Assembly (NCBI RefSeq): GCF_012524115.1
Contig: NZ_JAAZWB010000089.1
Location: forward strand, 62,001 to 126,000
Reading direction: 5' to 3'
DNA: 64,000 bases
Origin: Bacillus sp. RO1
GTDB lineage: Bacteria > Bacillota > Bacilli > Bacillales > Bacillaceae_I
The notes beneath the pieces were generated by a model. That model searched no databases, was not told the origin of the DNA, and was given only the letters and a program-made list of their open reading frames with translations. Both the position numbers and the translations under genes were made by a program. Shown here piece after piece: positions 17,043-26,099 of the stretch; positions within the stretch are counted from its first letter, which is position 1, and each line of letters opens with the position of its first letter.

Positions 17043-17627
17043 TTATTCTTTTTTACCAATAATTCCGTAAAAAAAGATATTCGTAATGTCTTCTGTTAAC
17101 GGAAGCACTTTTTGATAAACTTCTTCTCTTTGCATATAATCTTTCAGCATCTGTACATAGAAAAGAATGGCTTCTTGCGAAAGATTTGGGTCGACATAGC
17201 CTTGTTCCTTTCCTTCCTCAAACAGTTTTGCAAAATAGGGAAGTGCTTTTTCTACATAAATTTTCTCAATGATATTACCTTCTGTTGTATATTCTTTCAT
17301 CATGAAATGATAAAATTCTTCATGAATCTGTTTTGAGATTTCTTTTTTATTGAAAATAATTTGTTTGATTTTCTCTGGGAACGGTTTATCACTATGAATG
17401 AGCTTTTCGAAGTCGTCAGAAGTTTTATTTATGTAGTATCCAAACACATCACTAGTTAATTTATGTTTACTTTCAAAATAATTATAGATCGTCACTTGAG
17501 AAACATTGGCCTTTTGTGCTATTTCCGCTACGGACACTTTTTGAATGCCAAATTCCATAAAAAGTACTAAAGCAGCTTCTAAAATATCCAGCTTTTTTTG
17601 TTCTCTCCTTCGTTGAAAACCGTCCAT
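17043..17627 (-). CDS. TetR/AcrR-family transcriptional repressor
   Basis: A 194-residue regulator with an N-terminal TetR HTH (about 10-55; VSVAEIAQKANVSQVTIYNYF) and a divergent helical ligand domain. It is transcribed away from an ABC exporter operon with a 171-bp shared region. That region contains two inverted 11-bp repeats flanking the exporter promoter. It most likely represses the exporter until a toxic ligand binds. The ATG has a strong RBS (GGTGAAGGAG). The ligand is unknown. Confidence 0.9.
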   Translation of the reverse strand: MDGFQRRREQKKLDILEAALVLFMEFGIQKVSVAEIAQKANVSQVTIYNYFESKHKLTSDVFGYYINKTSDDFEKLIHSDKPFPEKIKQIIFNKKEISKQIHEEFYHFMMKEYTTEGNIIEKIYVEKALPYFAKLFEEGKEQGYVDPNLSQEAILFYVQMLKDYMQREEVYQKVLPLTEDITNIFFYGIIGKKE

Positions 17628-17680
17628 TCTCCTTCACCTCTCTTATATTTTAATCAAATTTATGTAATAAAACAAATAAA

Positions 17681-17731
17681 ATAGTTCATAAACTCTTGTC
17701 AAAGGATATTTTTATATATATTATGAACTAT
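17681..17731 (+). promoter_or_regulatory. ABC exporter promoter flanked by an 11-bp inverted repeat
   Basis: ATAGTTCATAA (17681-17691) and its exact reverse complement TTATGAACTAT (17721-17731) flank a promoter with -35 TTGTCA (17696-17701), a 17-bp spacer and -10 TATTAT (17719-17724). The right arm overlaps the -10. This is a plausible operator pair for the divergent TetR protein. Confidence 0.65.
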
Positions 17732-17798
17732 ATAAGTTAAAATATTTCATATTTTTCTTTTCTGTATGTTTATCATGTAGATTAAGGGAGGGTCTTTC

Positions 17799-18713
17799 AT
17801 GACCATTTTAGAGACGAATAATTTAAAGAAGACATTTGGTACTTTCACTGCTTTAGACGGGGTAGATATGAGTGTCAATAGTGGAGAGGTATACGGATTC
17901 ATCGGACCTAACGGAGCGGGGAAATCCACCACCATACGTATATTATTGGGCATATTGAAAGCAACACATGGGGAAGCGAAGATATTCGGCCTAGATGCTT
18001 GGAAGGATGCTGTAGAAATCCACAAACGCATTGCCTATGTACCTGGTGATGTGACATTATGGCCAAACCTAACAGGAGGAGAGGTCATTGATTTATTCAT
18101 GAAACTTCGTGGAGGGAGCAACACTGGAAAGAGAGAAGAGCTGATTGAAAGATTTAAACTGGATCCTTCAAAAAAATGCAGAACTTATTCTAAAGGAAAT
18201 CGGCAAAAAGTAGCGTTAGTTGCGGCATTTGCATCAAATGCAGATTTATATATATTAGATGAACCTACTTCAGGACTTGATCCATTAATGGAGATGATTT
18301 TCCAGGAATGCGTATTGGAGGCTAAACTTGCGGGAAAGAGCGTGCTTCTCTCAAGCCATATACTTTCTGAGGTTGAAAAGCTATGTGACCGTGTTGGAAT
18401 CATCCGACAAGGGAAGATTATAGAAACAGGAACCTTACAAGAATTGAGACATCTCACAAGAACAAATCTACTAGTTGAAACAAAACAGCCTTTAGTCGAT
18501 ATCAGTTTATTGAAGGGTGTACATGAAGTAAAACAACAAGATGCTGCGGTTTCTTTTCAAGTTGACGCAGAGGAACTGGCTAATGTCATGAAGCATGTGA
18601 GCGAGTTCGGCCTAATTAAATTAGAAAGTTCTCCTCCTACATTAGAGGATTTGTTTATGCGACATTATGATAGTGGCAATACCTCCAATGCAGGAGCGGG
18701 AGGGGAAGCCTAA
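17799..18713 (+). CDS. ABC transporter ATP-binding protein (drug/polyketide exporter)
   Basis: A 304-residue ATPase with Walker A (GPNGAGKST), a divergent signature (YSKGNRQKVA in place of LSGGQ), Walker B (LYILDEPTSG) and the H-loop (LLSSHI). A C-terminal extension is typical of the DrrA/NodI-like export ATPases. It powers the adjacent 12-span permease, whose ATG overlaps its TAA by one base. RBS is GGGAGGG. Expression is probably controlled by the divergent TetR regulator. Confidence 0.93.
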   Translation: MTILETNNLKKTFGTFTALDGVDMSVNSGEVYGFIGPNGAGKSTTIRILLGILKATHGEAKIFGLDAWKDAVEIHKRIAYVPGDVTLWPNLTGGEVIDLFMKLRGGSNTGKREELIERFKLDPSKKCRTYSKGNRQKVALVAAFASNADLYILDEPTSGLDPLMEMIFQECVLEAKLAGKSVLLSSHILSEVEKLCDRVGIIRQGKIIETGTLQELRHLTRTNLLVETKQPLVDISLLKGVHEVKQQDAAVSFQVDAEELANVMKHVSEFGLIKLESSPPTLEDLFMRHYDSGNTSNAGAGGEA

Positions 18714-20317
18714 TGTGGAAGCAACGTTTTACTAATACTGGTAGACTCATTCTCTTCACTTTGAAACGGGATAAGATTCGTATCCCAATTTGGTTGCTGT
18801 CCATTACTATTATGACAATATTAACGGCCACGTCTTTTTCTGGTCTGTATGCGAATGACCAGGAAAGACAAGCAATCGCTGAAACAATGAAGAATCCAGC
18901 CATGACGGCAATGGTCGGTAAGGGATATGGGTTGGAAAACTATACTGAGGGGCCCATGATGGCGCACCAAATGCTACTATTTACAGCAATAGTGGTGGCA
19001 ATCATGAGTATTATGTTGGTTACGCGTCATACAAGAAATGATGAAGAGGAGGGACGCGTCGAGTTAATCCGCTCCTTGCCTGTAGGTCGTTTAGCTACTG
19101 TTACTTCTACACTGGTCGTTGTGATAGCTACCAATGTATGTTTAAGTCTCTTCGTTGCTTTTAGCTTATTCTCTCTAGGAATTGACAGCATTGATCTAAA
19201 CGGCTCCCTTTTATACGGTGCAGCATTAGGTGCTACGGGGATATTTTTCACAAGCATTACGCTTCTATTTGCACAACTTTCTTCAAACTCGCGTGGTACC
19301 ATTGGGTTGTCATTTACAGTGCTTGCAGTCTCTTATTTAATTCGTGCGGTAGGTGATGTAAGTAATGAAGGCTTGTCTTGGGTTTCACCGCTCGGATGGA
19401 TATTGGGAACAGAGGTTTATGTGAACAACTATTGGTGGCCAATTTTCCTTACATTAGGCAGCTCTATAACTATTGCCGTGACTGGGCTTTATTTACATGC
19501 ATCGCGTGATCTTGGGTCTGGTTTCATCCCGACAAAGCCAGGTAAACGATATGCGTCTCGTTTCTTAAAAAGTCCTTTCGGATTGGCCTTCAGGCTTCAA
19601 CGTACAGGGATTATCGCTTGGGCGATTGGAATGTTTATCTTAGGAGCGTCGTATGGTTCTGTGCTTGGGGACCTAGAAACGTTCTTTTCTAGCAATGATA
19701 TGTTAACTCAAATGTTACCACCTGTAGAAGGATACACGTTAACCGAACAATTTATGACCATGCTAATGGCTATTATTTCTATGCTTTGTACGATTCCTCC
19801 CATCATGTTTTTGTTGAAACTAAAAGGGGAGGAGAAGAGAGGGCACTTGGAGCCAATACTTGCGAGAAGCGTGTCACGATCAAAGTTACTGGGAAGTTAT
19901 ATGTTGTTGTCTCTCATTTTCGGCTTTATTATGCTAACTTTGGCCATTTTAGGCTTATGGGTGGCAGCAGATTCTGTAATGGATGATCCAATCTCTTTGC
20001 AGTCAATTTTAAAAGCAGGCTTAGTCTATTTGCCCGCTTTGTGGATCTTGACCGGAATTGGAGTTGCTACCATTGGATTAAAACCTAAACTGACAGGACT
20101 CACTTGGCTTGTACTTGGCTATTCGTTTTTTGTTGTTTATCTTGGCGGCATGCTCAAGCTTCCTGAATGGATGGCAAATTTATCTCCATACGGACATATT
20201 CCACAGATTCCGGTGGAAGAGATCAATTATCTAACGCTTGCGATTCTTATTATTATTTCCATTGGTTTATCGTTAGTAGGTTATATAGGATTTCAATACC
20301 GTGATATCGAAGGATGA
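18713..20317 (+). CDS. ABC-2 type exporter permease (COG3559-like)
   Basis: A 534-residue integral membrane protein with about twelve spans in two similar halves. It resembles TnrB3-type 'exporter of polyketide antibiotics' permeases. Acidic loops carry RNDEEEGRVELIRSLPVGR and, in the second half, KGEEKRGHLEPILARSVSR. These duplicated EEGR..E.IL/RS motifs are characteristic of this family. It forms the membrane channel for the ATPase encoded just upstream. The native substrate is not predictable. Confidence 0.88.
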   Translation: MWKQRFTNTGRLILFTLKRDKIRIPIWLLSITIMTILTATSFSGLYANDQERQAIAETMKNPAMTAMVGKGYGLENYTEGPMMAHQMLLFTAIVVAIMSIMLVTRHTRNDEEEGRVELIRSLPVGRLATVTSTLVVVIATNVCLSLFVAFSLFSLGIDSIDLNGSLLYGAALGATGIFFTSITLLFAQLSSNSRGTIGLSFTVLAVSYLIRAVGDVSNEGLSWVSPLGWILGTEVYVNNYWWPIFLTLGSSITIAVTGLYLHASRDLGSGFIPTKPGKRYASRFLKSPFGLAFRLQRTGIIAWAIGMFILGASYGSVLGDLETFFSSNDMLTQMLPPVEGYTLTEQFMTMLMAIISMLCTIPPIMFLLKLKGEEKRGHLEPILARSVSRSKLLGSYMLLSLIFGFIMLTLAILGLWVAADSVMDDPISLQSILKAGLVYLPALWILTGIGVATIGLKPKLTGLTWLVLGYSFFVVYLGGMLKLPEWMANLSPYGHIPQIPVEEINYLTLAILIIISIGLSLVGYIGFQYRDIEG

Positions 20318-20322
20318 TTTCA

Positions 20323-20353
20323 AAAGCCCCCTCGTTTATATTACGAGGGGGTT
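20323..20353 (+). terminator. Intrinsic terminator after the ABC operon
   Basis: AAGCCCCCTCGT and ACGAGGGGGTTT form a perfect stem. Confidence 0.85.
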
Positions 20354-20410
20354 TACTTGTATAAAACACCTTTTCATCGAGCAATCTACAAAAGAAAAGG
20401 AGTGAAAAAT

Positions 20411-20860
20411 GTGAAGCATTTAATGCCGATTTTAATCAAGTTCATCGCCAGTTTTTTAATCTTATCCTTTTTCTTGAATCAGTTTGCTGAAATCTCTTTC
20501 CTTGATATCCTTTTGACAACCGTTCTCCTTATCACTTTTTCGTACTTTGTAGTGGATGACATGGTATTGCCGCGAACCAACTATACATTTGCTGCAGGAT
20601 TTGACTTTGTATTTAACTTTGCCACTATCGCTTTCATGGTATATATTTTGACCAATTTAAGTGGCGGGTTCTTGTTACCATCTGTAATTGCAGCATTTAC
20701 AATCACAGTTTTTGAAGTGTTCTTTCATCTGTACCTTGTTAAAAGTGTTTTCCCTGATCACCCGAGAAAGAAATCGAAGAGGGAAGCTTCACCAATGGAA
20801 CTACAAACAGAGTTCTCAGAAGAGTTAAGTGTTCATGAAAAGAAGAAGACAGAAGACTAA
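20411..20860 (+). CDS. YndM-like DUF2512 membrane protein
   Basis: A 149-residue protein with four hydrophobic spans and a charged, lysine/glutamate-rich tail. It matches the DUF2512/YndM pattern (KFIASFLIL at the N terminus, FSYFVVDDMVLPRTNY in the middle, VFEVFFHLYLVKSVFPD). Function is unknown. The family is confined to Bacillaceae and sometimes tied to spores. GTG 20411 follows the RBS AAAAGGAG. A longer in-frame start at 20357 would begin near the preceding terminator and has no RBS. Confidence 0.8.
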   Translation: MKHLMPILIKFIASFLILSFFLNQFAEISFLDILLTTVLLITFSYFVVDDMVLPRTNYTFAAGFDFVFNFATIAFMVYILTNLSGGFLLPSVIAAFTITVFEVFFHLYLVKSVFPDHPRKKSKREASPMELQTEFSEELSVHEKKKTED

Positions 20861-20888
20861 ACCCAATAATTTTGTTGGGTTTTTTTGT
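20859..20888 (+). terminator. Intrinsic terminator after the yndM-like gene
   Basis: AACCCAA and TTGGGTT arms with an 8-nt loop are followed by a T run. Confidence 0.8.
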
Positions 20889-20965
20889 TTGTTACACATA
20901 AGGAATATGAAAAACCCTCTATCCATAAACTATTAGGTCTTTTATCCTCAATTGTACAATATCCA

Positions 20966-21021
20966 TTGACAGTGAGAATGATTTTCAATTATTATTCAAT
21001 TGTTAATGAAAATCATTCTCA
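20966..21021 (+). promoter_or_regulatory. Siderophore operon promoter with two inverted Fur boxes
   Basis: A -35 TTGACA (20966-20971) and -10 TATTAT (20990-20995) are 18 bp apart. TGAGAATGATTTTCA (20973-20987) fills the spacer and is a good Fur box. Its exact reverse complement TGAAAATCATTCTCA lies at 21007-21021, over the likely transcription start. Two boxes in mirror orientation predict tight iron repression. Confidence 0.85.
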
Positions 21022-21044
21022 CTCAAAAAGCAGGAGGAATACCA

Positions 21045-22901
21045 TTGTCTATACTATGTAATAAAGCTCTTGAAAAAGATCTACCTAAACGATATCTGCC
21101 ATTTTCAGAAAAAAGAATTCTAGCTAAATTAGTTCAAGCAGTAATTCGAGAAAATGTGATAGAAACAGACTGGACGCCAGATAAAGAAAAAGCAGGTGGT
21201 GTTTATAAACTGCACACTTTAAACGCTAAAGGTTTCATCACCATACCCGTTAAGCAAAAATATTTACTAGGACAACTAGAAATAAAAGATAAGATTTTAC
21301 ACGCTTTAAATGGTATGGAAAAGGAAATTAAGACTTCTGTTGAGTTCCTCCAAGCTATGTTTGGTCCGCTGGATTTAGCACCGCACGGAATAAAGAAGTT
21401 ACATGATGAGTTACAAAACAGTATTAGAAACGATGCTTTAGCAATGGAAGCCCTAGAAAAATTTATCGAATTTAAAAACGATAAAAATAACATCTTGGAC
21501 ATGTTATTAGAGAAGAAAAAGCTGGATCCATCCTTCAGTCCACTTACATATTTGGAACAGTCGGTAATAGAGGGGCACACACTTCACCCTTGTTCAAAAA
21601 CAAGGCTAGGTCTATCCATAGATGAAACCAGACGCTTTGCTCCAGAATGGCGGTCAGAAGTCGATCTTGTCGTGTTAGCGATTCACAAGGATGTTGCTCG
21701 TATTACATGTATGGAAAAGCAATCCATCACGGAAATCCTTCTATCGGATTATCCTGAATTACATAAAGAATATTGTCATTTAACTTCATATGAACTGCTG
21801 CCCGTGCATCCTTGGCAATACGAACATACAATAAGAAAACATTACCAAAAAGAATTAATTGAAAATAGAATCATTCCTTTACATACCTCGATACGGGTGA
21901 GACCCTTAATGTCATTTCGCTCAATGGCTCCAACAAAGGGGAGTACATTACATCATATCAAAACTGCAGTTAATATCCAGATGACTAGTGCTAAACGAAC
22001 AGTTTCCCCAGCTTCTGTTCATAATGGCCCTGTTTTATCCAAGCTTTTAAAAGATATAGAGCAGAAGGACCCATTTATTAAAGGAAAGGCTGTGTTTTTA
22101 TCGGAGATTGCAGGATGTCATTTTAAAGTTATACACCCATCTTCAGAACTTGACTTAGAAAAGAATTTATCCTGCATAATCAGGGAAAATCCAGAAGCCG
22201 CCTTGGCTCCAGACAAGCTCGCAATTCCAGCAGCTGCTTTGTTGAATAAACTCCCCTTTTCAAAAGGGATCCTGATTAAAGAACTAGTAGAAAGTTACGC
22301 CATTTCTCATCGTCTATCACCAAAAATAGCAGCAATGAATTTCGTAGAAGAATACGGAAAGGTCCTTATACCCGTACTCATTCATTTAATAGTGAAATAC
22401 GGCATTAGTATGGAAGCCCACCTTCAGAATGCAATAATAATATTTCGAAAGGGACAACCTGTTGAGTTGATGATTCGTGATAATGGGGGTATTAGAATCC
22501 ATCAACAGGATGCAAGTAGTTGGTTGGACCTTAATCAAATAGATCAATCTACCAACATACTCACAGATCAATATCTAGACCTATATAAAATGTTCTCACA
22601 TGCCGTTATTCATAACCACCTTGGCGAGTTAATTGTAATACTTGCTAAAGAGTTTAGCGTTGGTGAGATATATCTGTGGAGAATGGTAAAGCAAGTCATT
22701 AAACATACGTTTCAGGAACTATATTCAAACCTTAGCACAAAGGAGCAAGCAATGGGGTTGGAAGCATACATTTTCTCCTCACATACCCATTTAAAAGCAT
22801 TAATTAGTATGAGGCTATCGGATACATATACAGAGAATATGTACGTAGAGGCACCAAATCCATTAATAGTAGAGAGGGAGGACAAGTACGATGAAGCTTA
22901 A
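21045..22901 (+). CDS. NIS siderophore synthetase (IucA/IucC family), first
   Basis: A 618-residue synthetase that adenylates a carboxylate (usually citrate) and couples it to an amine or alcohol without a peptide-synthetase assembly line. Family marks seen are VIEGHTLHPCSKTRLGLS, LLPVHPWQYEH, NIQMTSAKRTVSP and the FhuF-like C-terminal portion (GISMEAHLQNA). The TTG start at 21045 follows AGGAGG. In-frame starts further upstream fall inside the Fur box. It leads a four-gene operon and overlaps the second synthetase by 11 nt. The gene set resembles staphyloferrin A (SfaB/SfaD), but which partner this is cannot be told. Confidence 0.9.
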   Translation: MSILCNKALEKDLPKRYLPFSEKRILAKLVQAVIRENVIETDWTPDKEKAGGVYKLHTLNAKGFITIPVKQKYLLGQLEIKDKILHALNGMEKEIKTSVEFLQAMFGPLDLAPHGIKKLHDELQNSIRNDALAMEALEKFIEFKNDKNNILDMLLEKKKLDPSFSPLTYLEQSVIEGHTLHPCSKTRLGLSIDETRRFAPEWRSEVDLVVLAIHKDVARITCMEKQSITEILLSDYPELHKEYCHLTSYELLPVHPWQYEHTIRKHYQKELIENRIIPLHTSIRVRPLMSFRSMAPTKGSTLHHIKTAVNIQMTSAKRTVSPASVHNGPVLSKLLKDIEQKDPFIKGKAVFLSEIAGCHFKVIHPSSELDLEKNLSCIIRENPEAALAPDKLAIPAAALLNKLPFSKGILIKELVESYAISHRLSPKIAAMNFVEEYGKVLIPVLIHLIVKYGISMEAHLQNAIIIFRKGQPVELMIRDNGGIRIHQQDASSWLDLNQIDQSTNILTDQYLDLYKMFSHAVIHNHLGELIVILAKEFSVGEIYLWRMVKQVIKHTFQELYSNLSTKEQAMGLEAYIFSSHTHLKALISMRLSDTYTENMYVEAPNPLIVEREDKYDEA

Positions 22902-24882
22902 ATCTACCGTTGTTAAGAATGCTGAGTGTGTAAAAGTGTGGCTTGAAGAAGAAAAGCAGTATTATAAAAAGCTGCGTAATATGTCTTCTACACTTGCTGA
23001 AAGGTTTCCAGTTTTCATAAAAACTGGCCATCAACATATTCTTCATAAGTTGGCTGCCTCTCTTTTTCGAGAGGATGTTGTAAACTTGTATTCTCAATCT
23101 GTTGAATTAAAAAGAATCGGCTCTGTACTTGTCACCACTTTATTAAAAGTAGAAGAGCATTGGGAGCCCTACCTTAATCAGATACAAAGATTGGACTTAA
23201 AAGAGCATCTGATTTATCGTATTAAATGGTTTGAAGATTATATTTTGGTTTTCCCGATAAGAAAAGAATTTTCTTTTAGGCGGATAACGCTCGAAGGAGA
23301 CATTTATAAAATAACATCTAATTCTATAACTGTCGTCGAAACTGCAAGCGAATTGCTAAGACTGATGCAACTTGAGGATAGTACGGAGTATTGTAATGAA
23401 TTGGATAATAGTACTTCAAATTGTGTACTGGCTCACACTTACCACGATAGGTGGACGAATCAAATGAAAGAGGAAGCAAGTGCGCTTAGAACACCATCCC
23501 TTTCTAACTTTATCAAGAGAAAGAAGGAAACGGACCCTGAGTGGAACACTTTATTATTTTTTGAGCAGCTTGCAGTAGAAGGTCACCATTTACATCCAGG
23601 CACTAAAACAAAAACTGGCATGAGTATGGAAGATGTAATGCGATATTCTCCAGAATACCATGGACAATTTTCTATCCATTTCCTTGCTGTACGTAGAGAT
23701 TATTTACTTCAAGTAGAAATGAAACCAAATCAACTTGAAAGGATACTTGAAAAACAATTCGAGGAAGGTAAAAAACTGCTAAGTGCTCAAGGTCATAACC
23801 CGTCCAACTATTACATTTTACCCGTACACGAGTGGCAACTAAATCATACTCTATATACATTATATTCTAATGAAATAAGACAGAACATCATTATCCCGTT
23901 ACCTTCTATTAAAATATCAGCTCGAGCAACGTCTTCTTTTAGAACCGTCATGCCTACTAAAGCAACAAATACATTTTTGAAATTAGCGATTAATAGTCAG
24001 ATGACATCAACGGTTCGGTCCATATCAACGAACACAGCACTAAACACTGTGCATTTCAGTAATATGGTAAAAGAGGTACTAGACAAAGAGCTTAGTTTAA
24101 GGGATTTTATCCCTCTCAATGAAACAAGTGGATTTGCATTTAAATCTGAAAACAAGGATAAATCTAGAAATTTGACAGTAATTGTACGTGAAAACAAGGA
24201 AATGGAGTTAGAGAACGGGGAAATACCGGTAGTAGGGAGTAGTTTATACAATAAATCACCATTGACCAATAAAACAATCTTGGATGATATTTTAGAGGAG
24301 TACCTATCATATTATCATTATCCCAGAAGGGAAGGGACTATTCAATTTTTCCAAGAATACCTCAGCATAACTATTCCAGGATTCCTCACATTTTTAACAA
24401 AATACGGTATAGCTTTAGAAGGTCATTTACAAAATAGTATACCTGTCTTTCGGAATGGGAAGCCGGTAAGATTTTATTTTAGGGACTGGGGTGGAGCAAG
24501 AATATATAGGCCAAGACTGCAATCACAGGGTATTTTTCCTGATTTTTATAGTGGTAGTCTAATTGAAACGGATGCAATTTATGACATTCATACGAAAGCA
24601 CATTATACCATTATACAAAGCCATATTGGGGAAATAATTCGCTTGCTAGTAGAAAGTTCTGGAGTAGAGGAGAGTGAATTTTGGCAGGCAGTCGATAACA
24701 AGATAGAGGCAGTGTTCCAATGCTTAGAGTCATCTACAGAAGTGAACGTGAAGGAAGACCGAACATATTTCTACCAGGATAAAATAAGTCACAAGGCTTT
24801 AACAAAGATGCGATTGAATCCATCTGATGGGTATATGTTTAGCGATATTGATAATCCACTGAGTGCGAGCAGGAAAAAATGA
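22891..24882 (+). CDS. NIS siderophore synthetase (IucA/IucC family), second
   Basis: A 663-residue paralogue of the preceding enzyme. It shares LAVEGHHLHPGTKTKTGMS, LPVHEWQLNHT, NSQMTSTVRSIS and GIALEGHLQNSIPVFR. Two different NIS synthetases in one operon imply two sequential condensations, for example adding two citrates to one diamino acid. The ATG overlaps the end of the previous gene and has RBS GGGAGGA. It overlaps the exporter gene by four bases (ATGA). Confidence 0.9.
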   Translation: MKLKSTVVKNAECVKVWLEEEKQYYKKLRNMSSTLAERFPVFIKTGHQHILHKLAASLFREDVVNLYSQSVELKRIGSVLVTTLLKVEEHWEPYLNQIQRLDLKEHLIYRIKWFEDYILVFPIRKEFSFRRITLEGDIYKITSNSITVVETASELLRLMQLEDSTEYCNELDNSTSNCVLAHTYHDRWTNQMKEEASALRTPSLSNFIKRKKETDPEWNTLLFFEQLAVEGHHLHPGTKTKTGMSMEDVMRYSPEYHGQFSIHFLAVRRDYLLQVEMKPNQLERILEKQFEEGKKLLSAQGHNPSNYYILPVHEWQLNHTLYTLYSNEIRQNIIIPLPSIKISARATSSFRTVMPTKATNTFLKLAINSQMTSTVRSISTNTALNTVHFSNMVKEVLDKELSLRDFIPLNETSGFAFKSENKDKSRNLTVIVRENKEMELENGEIPVVGSSLYNKSPLTNKTILDDILEEYLSYYHYPRREGTIQFFQEYLSITIPGFLTFLTKYGIALEGHLQNSIPVFRNGKPVRFYFRDWGGARIYRPRLQSQGIFPDFYSGSLIETDAIYDIHTKAHYTIIQSHIGEIIRLLVESSGVEESEFWQAVDNKIEAVFQCLESSTEVNVKEDRTYFYQDKISHKALTKMRLNPSDGYMFSDIDNPLSASRKK

Positions 24883-26099
24883 ATAGTGTTCCCTCACATG
24901 CAATTGGTGGCAGCATTGCCTTAAAGTCAAAGCAATATCGAAGGTTTCTCTACGGTAGTTTTATTGTGAGGACTTCTGATTGGATGGACCTCACTGTATT
25001 AAACTGGGTTGTATTTCAATGGACTCATTCAGCTCTCGCACTTGGTATTGCCAATGCTTGTCGATTGATTCCAGTATTTCTCTTCTCATTAACCGGTGGA
25101 TATATAGCGGACCGATTTGATAGAAGACATTCTCTCCTGTGGCTTTATTCTGGAATCTTTGTACTGACTATAATGCTAGGAATTGTACTAAGCAATCATG
25201 CCACTTTAGTAATGTTTATGGTGCTAGTCTTTATAAGATCCATCATTATGAGTATAGAAGTACCTGTTCGTAATGCATATTTATCAGATATTGTGCCAAA
25301 TGAAATGCTAGGAAGTGCTATTACTCTACAAACTACTTGCATTCACTTAGCAAGAATGATAGGACCTGCAATGGCTGGTGTATTGCTTAGTCATTTCTCT
25401 GCTTCAAGTATCATAATGCTGCTATCATTAGGGACCATAGGGGTGCTAAGCATGATAATCACCCCCAATTCCTACAAGAGAGATAAGAAATTGAAGCGGG
25501 AAACTAAGAAATCAACGTGGAAAGAAACCTTTTTTTATATAAAAAGAGACCCGGTTATTAAGTCCATTTTACTTATAAGCATTGCTCCCATGATATTTGG
25601 TTTCCCTTACACAACAATGATGCCTGTTTTTGCTGAACAATTATTTCAAGCAGGCCCAGAAGGATTTGGCCTTCTGCTCTCTGTGTCTTCCATCGGTGCA
25701 ATTCTTTCAACGATACTACTGTCATGGAAGCAGCCAACACAAAAAGGGAAATGGCTTATCTTATCTTCCATAGGCTTTGGATTAGCTTTTCTTTTATTTA
25801 TTGTATTTAGTAAATCCGTCCTCCTATCCTTCTTATTTATGTTTATAGTTGGAGCAATAAGTCAGTACTACAGGACACTTAGTAGAATGATAGTACAGTT
25901 AAAAGTAGAGGAAGCGTACCGTGGAAGAGTACTAAGTATTGCCCTCATGGATAGAGGATACATCCCACTTGGAGCAATTTTAATAGGGTTTATTGCCAAT
26001 TTAATAGGCATTATATTTGCTGGTCTAATGATGGGAGCGGGTATCATTGTTATTACATTAATTTTAGTACTGATAAATCAACGACTTTGGAAGGAATGA
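24879..26099 (+). CDS. MFS siderophore exporter
   Basis: A 406-residue major facilitator transporter with twelve spans. Its loop 2-3 signature is GGYIADRFDRRHSL, as in the enterobactin-exporter-like/DHA3 group. Position between siderophore synthetase and precursor genes, with four-base overlaps on both sides, points to export of the finished siderophore, as proposed for staphyloferrin exporters SfaA and SbnD. No import genes are nearby. Confidence 0.85.
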   Translation: MNSVPSHAIGGSIALKSKQYRRFLYGSFIVRTSDWMDLTVLNWVVFQWTHSALALGIANACRLIPVFLFSLTGGYIADRFDRRHSLLWLYSGIFVLTIMLGIVLSNHATLVMFMVLVFIRSIIMSIEVPVRNAYLSDIVPNEMLGSAITLQTTCIHLARMIGPAMAGVLLSHFSASSIIMLLSLGTIGVLSMIITPNSYKRDKKLKRETKKSTWKETFFYIKRDPVIKSILLISIAPMIFGFPYTTMMPVFAEQLFQAGPEGFGLLLSVSSIGAILSTILLSWKQPTQKGKWLILSSIGFGLAFLLFIVFSKSVLLSFLFMFIVGAISQYYRTLSRMIVQLKVEEAYRGRVLSIALMDRGYIPLGAILIGFIANLIGIIFAGLMMGAGIIVITLILVLINQRLWKE

